Shown here: positions 1 through 5,196 of the stretch, in pieces | How positions within the stretch are numbered: the first letter of the stretch is position 1 | How the letters are laid out: every line of letters begins with the position of its first letter | Source of the DNA: an uncultured Erysipelotrichaceae bacterium | GTDB taxonomy: Bacteria; Bacillota_I; Bacilli_A; RFN20; CAG-826 | NCBI GenBank assembly: GCA_902793515.1 | Contig: CADBDO010000046.1 | Span: 1 to 6,492 of the forward strand | Reading direction: 5' to 3' | DNA length: 6,492 nt | Made by a program: the position numbers and the translations under genes | Notes under the pieces: generated by a model | What the model saw: the letters and a program-made list of their open reading frames with translations, nothing else | The model's database searches: none | What the model was told of the DNA's origin: nothing

Positions 1-2180
1 GATATGACCGTGAAAGCGACGACGCTCATGGTTTTTGCTTCCTCAATAGACACAAATTCCGGGGCGAAGATGGCGGCCAAATAAATAGTGGCAACACATA
101 AGACCTCAGCTATTCCGCCAGGGATTGTATGTGACATAACGCCTTCCATAAACCCGCCTTTGAGCCTCTTTGATGCAGGCTGAAGCGCGAGGAAGAATCC
201 GCCGGCGCCGATGGAAACAATTTCCCAAATAAGCATATTTCTGGTTTCGAATGGGTAGCTTGGTCCGCCAGCAAGCATGGACATTAAGAAGATGAAGCTG
301 ACGATGATCGCAAACATGTTTTTGATAAGGAAGAGCGAAGCGGTTCTCTGGAGGTTATTAATGACGCGGCGTCCTTCGGCAACAACATCAGGGAGCTTGG
401 AGAAGTCATTATCGACGGAGATCATATGGGCGCTGCTCTTAGCTGCGCTTGATCCTGAGGCCATAGCGATGGAGCAATCTGCGCTCTTAAGGGCGAGAAT
501 GTCGTTAACACCATCACCGGTCATAGCAACTTTATGGCCTTGCGCCTGCATGGCTTTAACTAATAAGGATTTCTGCTCAGGCGTAACGCGTCCGAAGACA
601 GAATACTTGCTGACGATTTCTGGAATCTGAGAATCCTCAACGGTCTGCATATTCACATAACTGTCCGCGTTTTCTACTCCAACGCGTTTGGCAATCTCTT
701 TGACAGTGATTGGATCATCACCAGAGATGATCTTGATATCGACGCCGTTATTCTTGAACCATTCGATGTTCGCTTTGGCGTCTGGTTTGATTGTGTCGGT
801 GATTCCTAAAATACCAATTAATTCAAGTTTTGCTGGCAATTTTTCGTTTTTGATAGGCTTTTGGCTCCAATAAACAGCAAGGACGCGGTAGCCAAGACCC
901 ATAAGTTCATGGATCTTGTTGACCACGAAATCCTTTTCCATGGAATCAACAAAACCATAGGCTCCGATAACGAATGTTCCTTCTTCTCCGAAGGTTGCCG
1001 CGCTGTATTTCTTCTCTGAATCAAAAGCAAGGGCTTCAGTCGCTTCAACCTCTAAAGGATTAAAGGCAGCGGCGATAGCTTTGGCGGTGGCGTTTTGATC
1101 GCCAGTGGCCTTAACGATGCTGGCGATATAGGAGCCAAGTGTCTCGTCGCTATAGTTAGTGCTGTAGTTGTAGAGGGTTTCGACGCCGAGGTTTCCATCC
1201 GTTAGAGTGCCTGTTTTATCGAAGCAAATAGTGTCGACTCTAGCGAGCATCTCAATGCAGTAAAGCTCTTGGACGTTCATGTGTTTGTTGGCGAGGTTAA
1301 GAACGCCAACGGTTAAAGTTAACGAAGTTAAAAGGTATAAGCCGGCCGGGATCATGGCGACTAAAGAACCAGACAAGTTCTTTGCGAGTTCCTGGAAATC
1401 TTCGAAAGTGATGTTCCAATTAAGCTTCGCGGCCCAAACAAGAGTCATCGTAAGGCCCATGATTACGGCGATTGTGCCGGTTACGTAGAAGATATTGAGG
1501 GTTGAGCGCTTGATTTCGCTCTTTGGTCTGTTGAACTTCTTGGCCTCGTCTTGGAGACCTTCTGCATAGTTGGCAATACCAACGGTCGTGACTCTAACGT
1601 AGGCTTTTCCGGATACTACAACAGTTCCCGAAAGGACCCTGTCTCCAGGGGCTTTGTTGATCTTTTCGGCTTCGCCTGTAACCAAGGACTCGTCAACCGA
1701 CACGGTTCCTTCAATCAAAACGCCGTCTGTTGCGATTTGATCTCCGGTTTGATAAATGACGATGTCATGGAGAACGATCTTCTCCATTTCGATATCGACT
1801 TCTTCACCGTTTCTGACGCCACGAACCTTAGGGTCGGTGATAAGCTTAAGCTTATCAACCGCAAGCCTAGCTCTGATGTCGGAGACGACGCCAATGATGA
1901 CATTACTAACGACTGGGATTAAGAAAAGGAAGTTCGAAAAAGCCAGTTTGGCGTTCGCCATCAAGACGACGATGATGATGTAGATGAAGTTAAAGAACGT
2001 GAAAACGTTGTCCAAAAGAATCTGCCAAATGGATTTGGTAACCTTCTTCTGGGTCTTATTAACGAAGCCTTGTTTCTTTCTGAGCTCAACTTCTTCGGTT
2101 GAGAGGCCTTCGTGTGGACCTTTCTCTATGTATTCTGCTTTCTGAATTAAATTAATTAATTCATCTCTTCTTTTGGACAT
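1..2180 (-). CDS. P-type (E1-E2) cation-transporting ATPase, 3' end cut by window edge
   Basis: An ATP-driven cation pump of the plasma membrane that cycles through an aspartyl-phosphate. I translated the minus strand from the ATG at 2180: 726 codons are open with no stop, and the protein continues beyond base 1. Motifs in order are: two N-terminal membrane segments (about residues 55-105); the actuator-domain TGEA loop (168-171); M3 (about 228-250); M4 with PAGL (278-281); the phosphorylation motif DKTGTLT (D321); ISGDDP (485-490); the HAD hinge TGDGVND (554-560); then M5 (about 613-640), M6 (650-672), M7 (690-710) and the start of M8. The family is usually near 780-900 residues, so only the last membrane segments should be missing. 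M4 lacks both CPC (heavy-metal type) and the acidic PEGL form, so the substrate is not assignable. It resembles the unassigned cation pumps common in Bacillota. No good Shine-Dalgarno is seen; CAAGG lies only 2 nt before the ATG. Confidence 0.93.
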   Translation of the reverse strand, partial: MSKRRDELINLIQKAEYIEKGPHEGLSTEEVELRKKQGFVNKTQKKVTKSIWQILLDNVFTFFNFIYIIIVVLMANAKLAFSNFLFLIPVVSNVIIGVVSDIRARLAVDKLKLITDPKVRGVRNGEEVDIEMEKIVLHDIVIYQTGDQIATDGVLIEGTVSVDESLVTGEAEKINKAPGDRVLSGTVVVSGKAYVRVTTVGIANYAEGLQDEAKKFNRPKSEIKRSTLNIFYVTGTIAVIMGLTMTLVWAAKLNWNITFEDFQELAKNLSGSLVAMIPAGLYLLTSLTLTVGVLNLANKHMNVQELYCIEMLARVDTICFDKTGTLTDGNLGVETLYNYSTNYSDETLGSYIASIVKATGDQNATAKAIAAAFNPLEVEATEALAFDSEKKYSAATFGEEGTFVIGAYGFVDSMEKDFVVNKIHELMGLGYRVLAVYWSQKPIKNEKLPAKLELIGILGITDTIKPDAKANIEWFKNNGVDIKIISGDDPITVKEIAKRVGVENADSYVNMQTVEDSQIPEIVSKYSVFGRVTPEQKSLLVKAMQAQGHKVAMTGDGVNDILALKSADCSIAMASGSSAAKSSAHMISVDNDFSKLPDVVAEGRRVINNLQRTASLFLIKNMFAIIVSFIFLMSMLAGGPSYPFETRNMLIWEIVSIGAGGFFLALQPASKRLKGGFMEGVMSHTIPGGIAEVLCVATIYLAAIFAPEFVSIEEAKTMSVVAFTVI

Positions 2181-2189
2181 AGCCTTGAA

Positions 2190-2195
2190 AGTATA
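2190..2195 (-). promoter_or_regulatory. Possible -10 box for the ATPase gene
   Basis: The minus strand reads TATACT here, ten bases before the ATPase ATG. No convincing -35 lies 17 nt upstream (ATAAAA). If the box is used, transcription would start about 3 nt before the ATG, giving a nearly leaderless mRNA, which would fit the absence of a well-spaced ribosome binding site. It could also be chance in AT-rich intergenic DNA, with the ATPase read through from tadA. Confidence 0.25.
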
Positions 2196-2200
2196 GCATT

Positions 2201-2216
2201 AAAAAGCTCGCTTTTT
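2201..2216. terminator. Weak symmetric hairpin, possible bidirectional terminator after tadA
   Basis: A perfect inverted repeat, AAAAAGC and GCTTTTT around a two-base centre, folds in RNA as a 6-bp stem (AAAAAG/CTTTTT) with a 4-nt loop. It has an A tract on one side and a U tract on the other in both directions. The stem has only one G-C pair and is therefore weak. It lies in the 101-bp gap between the tadA stop and the ATPase start, where nothing else is clear apart from short low-stability repeats near 2240-2275. Confidence 0.3.
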
Positions 2217-2281
2217 ATCGGTTTTTAGAAAGAATTTTTAGTCAAAGTACAAAAACTTAGAAGTTGTCGCAACAAAAAGAA

Positions 2282-2731
2282 CTATTTTCTTTTTGAGGCG
2301 AAGAAGTCCTTAAGAAGAGCATCGCACTCCTCTTTTAGGATGTCCCCATAAACGAGAGGTCTTTCGTGGCTGCATGGCGAATCAAAGACGAAATAGTTAG
2401 AAACGATCGCGCCGTCTTTCTCGTCTCTAGATCCGAAAACGACCTTAGAAACGCGGCTTTGGAGAATCGCACCGGAACACATAAGGCATGGTTCTAATGT
2501 GACATACAACGTGGCGCCGTCTAGTCTCCAGTTGCCTAAAGTCTTTTCTGCGTCTTTGATGGCCTCGATCTCGGCGTGTGAGGATATATCAAATTTGGAC
2601 TCGCGTTTGTTAAAGCCTTTGCCGATGATTTTATCGTTCAAAACAACAACGGCGCCAACTGGAATTTCTCCAGCAAAACCTGCTTCTTTTGCAAGTTCGT
2701 AGGCAATTTTCATGTAATCCAAATCAGTCAT
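2282..2731 (-). CDS. tadA: tRNA-specific adenosine deaminase TadA
   Basis: A zinc-dependent deaminase that converts adenosine 34 of tRNA-Arg(ACG) to inosine, so that one tRNA reads the CGU, CGC and CGA codons. With the ATG at 2731 it has 149 residues, normal for the family. The cytidine/deoxycytidylate deaminase fold is clear: E-I-P-V-G-A-V near residues 22-28, the HAE motif (H52, with E54 as proton shuttle) and the zinc-binding PCLMC (C82, C85) preceded by TLYVTLE. The open frame extends upstream to a GTG at 2749, which would lie inside the SRP RNA gene. I prefer 2731 because MTDLDYMKIAYELAKEA matches the usual TadA N-terminus and the GTG would make the gene overlap ffs. A further ATG is at 2713. 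None of the starts has a clear Shine-Dalgarno. The stop is TAG. The gene follows ffs closely and may be cotranscribed with it. Confidence 0.93.
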   Translation of the reverse strand: MTDLDYMKIAYELAKEAGFAGEIPVGAVVVLNDKIIGKGFNKRESKFDISSHAEIEAIKDAEKTLGNWRLDGATLYVTLEPCLMCSGAILQSRVSKVVFGSRDEKDGAIVSNYFVFDSPCSHERPLVYGDILKEECDALLKDFFASKRK

Positions 2732-2744
2732 ATAAGAGGATAAA

Positions 2745-2823
2745 ACCACCGCACAGGGGACCCTAACTTATGGCTGCTACCTTCCGGTCCTGACCAGGTT
2801 CGAGAGGCTCTCCTCGCGATGGC
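2745..2823 (-). ncRNA. ffs: Signal recognition particle RNA, small bacterial (4.5S-like) form
   Basis: The RNA core of the SRP binds Ffh and FtsY for cotranslational targeting of membrane proteins. The minus strand carries the near-invariant domain IV: GGTCAGG, a GGAA tetraloop (2785-2782) in ACCGGAAGGT, then AGCAGCC. The A-U pair closing this stem, where E. coli has U-A, is a compensatory change. The ends pair over 8 bp: GCCATCGC (2823-2816) with GCGGTGGT (2752-2745), including G-U pairs. The length is about 79 nt, so there is no Alu domain, unlike the roughly 270-nt RNA of Bacillus. The 5' end is set by a TATAAT box at the right distance. The 3' end is set by the closing stem, which is followed by TTTA; this short U run may help termination. 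Confidence 0.95.
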
Positions 2824-2829
2824 TCATAT

Positions 2830-2835
2830 ATTATA
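2830..2835 (-). promoter_or_regulatory. Promoter -10 box of ffs
   Basis: A perfect TATAAT on the minus strand whose expected start point, 7 nt downstream, is G2823, the first base of the terminal SRP stem. The position 17 nt upstream is the T tract of the serS terminator (2858-2853), so the -35 is poor (TTTTTT) and physically shared with that terminator. The agreement between the box and the RNA 5' end is the main support. Confidence 0.7.
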
Positions 2836-2852
2836 GGGAAGGAGAGACATAT

Positions 2853-2880
2853 AAAAAAGAGGGACCTTTTTAGGCCCCTC
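2853..2880 (-). terminator. Intrinsic terminator of the gyrA-glycosyltransferase-serS operon
   Basis: On the minus strand GAGGGGCC (2880-2873), loop TAAAAA and GGTCCCTC (2866-2859) form an 8-bp stem with one G-U pair, followed directly by six T (2858-2853). It begins 14 nt after the serS stop codon. This is a textbook rho-independent terminator and separates the operon from ffs. Confidence 0.92.
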
Positions 2881-2894
2881 ATTTTGTTTTGTCT

Positions 2895-4178
2895 TTATTT
2901 CTTAATAGGTTTAAGGACAGAGATACCACCCATGAATGGACGGAGAACCTCAGGAATGACAACCGATCCGTCAGCCTGCTGATTCTGTTCAAGGAGAGCA
3001 GGGAAGATACGGGAGGTGGCTAAGCCAGAACCGTTAAGGGTGTGGCAGAAGTGCATCTTGCCTTCCTTATCCTTATATCTGATCATGCCGCGTCTGGCCT
3101 GGTAATCCCTGGCATTAGAAACGCTCGAGACTTCCTTGTAGATCTTCATGGATGGGATCCAAACCTCGATATCGTAGGTTCTAGCCATGGAGTGGGAGCA
3201 ATCGCCAGCGGCGAGTTTATCAAGCTGGTAGCAAAGACCAAGTCCTTCGACTAAGGCTTGGGCTTTCTTAACGAGCTCATCGAAGGCTTTATCGGAGCCA
3301 TCGTCGGTGGTGTATTGGACCATTTCAACTTTGTTGAACTGGTAGCCACGGATCATGCCTCTTTCTTCGGTACGATAGGAGCCAGCTTCCTTACGGTAGC
3401 ATGGGGTATAAGCGAAATATTTCTTTGGAAGATCGTCTTCGGAGAGGACTTCGTCTCTGTGAAGATTCACAAGAGCGGTCTCAGCGGTTGGAAGAATGAA
3501 CTTCTTTGGTTCAGTTCCTTCAAGCCAGAAGACATCCTCTTTGAATTTTGGGAACTGACCGGCGGTGTAGCCGCTTTGTTCGTTAAGGATGTGTGGAGGG
3601 AGGATCATCTCATAGCCATCGGCAAGGTGGCAAGAGATGAAGTAGTTAACAAGAGCCCATTCTAAACGAGCGCCCAAGTTGGTGTAGACCCAGGTTCCGG
3701 TGCCAGAGATCTTGGCGCCTCTCTTGTAGTCGATTAAGCCAAGGGATTCGGCGAGTTCAACGTGATCTTTTGGAGTGAAACCATCGAAAGTTGGCTCTTT
3801 TCCAAAATGATAGAAAGGTTTGTTGTTCTCTTTTCCGCCAGCGACTAAATCGTCATCTGGAAGGTTTGGAAGGACTTCGATCTGGGCTTTGATTTCCTTT
3901 TCGATTTCATCAAGCTCGGTCTCTTTGTCTTTGTTCTCGGCAGCGAGGGCTTTGACCTTAGCGAATAAGGCTTGGACGTCTCCGCCTTCTTTCTTAACTT
4001 GAGGGACAGATTTGGATAAACGGTTCTGTTCGGCTTTGTTGGCCTCAACTTCTTTTAGAAGTTCCCTTCTTTTGACGAACATCTTAAGAAGCGGTTCTGG
4101 ATCAAAGTCCCAGAGCTTCTTTTTAAGAGCCTCTTTGACATACTCAGGCTTGCTTTCGATAAGCTTGGCATCAATCAT
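2895..4178 (-). CDS. serS: Seryl-tRNA synthetase (class II)
   Basis: A cytoplasmic enzyme that charges tRNA-Ser (and tRNA-Sec where present) with serine using ATP. At 427 residues it has the usual bacterial length. Residues 1-105 form the N-terminal domain, with the long charged antiparallel coiled-coil arm (about 30-100) that grips the long variable arm of tRNA-Ser. The class II core follows: motif 1 around 168-196, ending in ILPPHI; the serine-binding TAETAL (231-236); motif 2, YRKEAGSYRTEERGMIRG (261-278), with R262 and E264; and motif 3, LNGSGLATSR (381-390), ending in R390. The C-terminus has the conserved VLRPFMGG. The ATG overlaps the TGA of the glycosyltransferase gene as ATGA, and a GGAGG lies 10 nt upstream, so the start is secure. 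It is the last gene of the operon, with a terminator just after its TAA. Nothing appears truncated. Confidence 0.97.
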   Translation of the reverse strand: MIDAKLIESKPEYVKEALKKKLWDFDPEPLLKMFVKRRELLKEVEANKAEQNRLSKSVPQVKKEGGDVQALFAKVKALAAENKDKETELDEIEKEIKAQIEVLPNLPDDDLVAGGKENNKPFYHFGKEPTFDGFTPKDHVELAESLGLIDYKRGAKISGTGTWVYTNLGARLEWALVNYFISCHLADGYEMILPPHILNEQSGYTAGQFPKFKEDVFWLEGTEPKKFILPTAETALVNLHRDEVLSEDDLPKKYFAYTPCYRKEAGSYRTEERGMIRGYQFNKVEMVQYTTDDGSDKAFDELVKKAQALVEGLGLCYQLDKLAAGDCSHSMARTYDIEVWIPSMKIYKEVSSVSNARDYQARRGMIRYKDKEGKMHFCHTLNGSGLATSRIFPALLEQNQQADGSVVIPEVLRPFMGGISVLKPIKK

Positions 4179-5194
4179 TTTTGATTTTCCTCCATCTTTT
4201 TTATTAAGGACTCATACAGTCCTTTGAGTTTTTCTCCTAAGACGCTTAGGGAGTTCTCCCTAGCCATCTTGTACCCCTGCATTATAATCGCGTTGTCTTT
4301 CGAAGTGGACAACGAATCAATGGTTTTCGCGGCTTCCGTGACATCGGACGGGGCATAGCAGTTGATTCCGCCTTGAAGAATGCCGCTTCCTCTTGTCTTT
4401 CCAATATGGACAATTGGGACCTTAACAGCCATCGCTTCGAGCTCCTCAACAGGTTGCGAGATTGATTCACCGTATTCGATGAAGCAGGTCGCTCCGCTGA
4501 TGCCGCTGCGGTAAACGTCATCTTCGGTAACTCCGCAGAAACGGAGGTTGCTCGGCGATTGTTTGTTGAGCTTTTTGAGCCCTCCTTCACCGATCTTACT
4601 CGTTGAGCCAAAGAAGAAGAAAATCATATTTGGCGTGAGTTCTGCAAGGAATTTTGCTTTTTCGATGGACTTTTTGTCATCTAAATCACCCACCGAAATC
4701 GCGTACTTCGCATCCCTTGGAAGCTTGAAGTACCTTGGGAAGATCTGGGCCTCAATTGGGTCGAGTTCCTCAAACCTAGCGAGGTTGACGCCAGGAGGAA
4801 GGACCTCAATGTTTTGGCTCTGGAATCCACACTGGAACAAAAGGTTTTTGGCTGAGAGGCTCGGTACCAGAATCAGATCAGCGTCATTAAGCATCTTGAG
4901 CGACTTTTGGGGGAGGCTATAGAAGTTCTCCGGGCTCCTTTCTAAGTAACGGCAGAAAGGATCGCTTTCGGCATATAAGGCGCTGACGACGACTGGGTAG
5001 CCTTCAGCTTTTGCTTCGTGCGCTTTCGCCTCGTCGATAGGCGATAAGAAATGACAGACGTCAGGTTCGGCGAAGATGCTTTCGACCCACTTGACGTTGT
5101 TGAGTTCGAGCGCGCCTTTGATGCTTTTTCTAAGACGCGTTCCCTCAAATATGTCATTTCGCGCCCCAGGGACGAAGCGCACTAAGATTTTCAT
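4175..5194 (-). CDS. Glycosyltransferase, GT4-like (GT-B fold), acceptor unknown
   Basis: A predicted nucleotide-sugar-dependent glycosyltransferase of 339 residues, probably cytoplasmic or loosely membrane-associated; no signal peptide or membrane segment is seen. The N-terminal half is a Rossmann-like acceptor domain ending in the GT-B linker signature DADLILVPS (104-112) and IEVLPPGVNLARFE (129-142). The C-terminal donor domain starts near YAISVGD (164-170) and carries FCGVTEDDVY (219-228) and the E-x7-E motif E243/E251 in GESISQPVEELEAMA, the nucleotide-sugar-binding glutamate pair of GT4 retaining enzymes. The N-terminus MKILVRFVPGARND lacks the classic glycine-rich GGxxxH loop, so the acceptor site is divergent. 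It starts 2 nt after the gyrA TAA with no clear ribosome site, suggesting translational coupling, and its TGA overlaps the serS ATG. Glycolipid, capsule or protein glycosylation are all possible. I do not recognise a named homologue. Confidence 0.82.
   Translation of the reverse strand: MKILVRFVPGARNDIFEGTRLRKSIKGALELNNVKWVESIFAEPDVCHFLSPIDEAKAHEAKAEGYPVVVSALYAESDPFCRYLERSPENFYSLPQKSLKMLNDADLILVPSLSAKNLLFQCGFQSQNIEVLPPGVNLARFEELDPIEAQIFPRYFKLPRDAKYAISVGDLDDKKSIEKAKFLAELTPNMIFFFFGSTSKIGEGGLKKLNKQSPSNLRFCGVTEDDVYRSGISGATCFIEYGESISQPVEELEAMAVKVPIVHIGKTRGSGILQGGINCYAPSDVTEAAKTIDSLSTSKDNAIIMQGYKMARENSLSVLGEKLKGLYESLIKKMEENQK
4189..4193 (-). promoter_or_regulatory. Shine-Dalgarno site of serS
   Basis: GGAGG on the minus strand, 10 nt before the serS ATG and inside the last codons of the glycosyltransferase gene. 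It is the only strong ribosome site found at a gene start in this window, and it fixes the serS start at the ATGA overlap. It suggests that serS is translated by its own initiation rather than only by coupling. Confidence 0.8.
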
Positions 5195-5196
5195 GT

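Noticed and set aside
1551..1922. 123-codon open frame on the plus strand, with others at 277-630 and 1279-1488
   Set aside because: All are antisense to the intact P-type ATPase frame, which has every expected motif. No promoter or ribosome site supports them.
2235..2275. Short inverted repeats after tadA (GTTG/CAAC and AACTT/AAGTT)
   Set aside because: The stems are 4-5 bp with very small loops and little G-C, too weak to call a terminator or regulatory RNA.
2747..2749. GTG as the start of tadA
   Set aside because: It falls inside the closing stem of the SRP RNA and adds six residues without family resemblance. The ATG at 2731 matches the usual TadA N-terminus.
3258..3665. 135-codon open frame on the plus strand
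   Set aside because: It is antisense to the catalytic core of serS, including motif 2, and has no independent support.
4548..4922. 124-codon open frame on the plus strand
   Set aside because: It is antisense to the donor domain of the glycosyltransferase and has low-complexity composition typical of a reverse-strand shadow.
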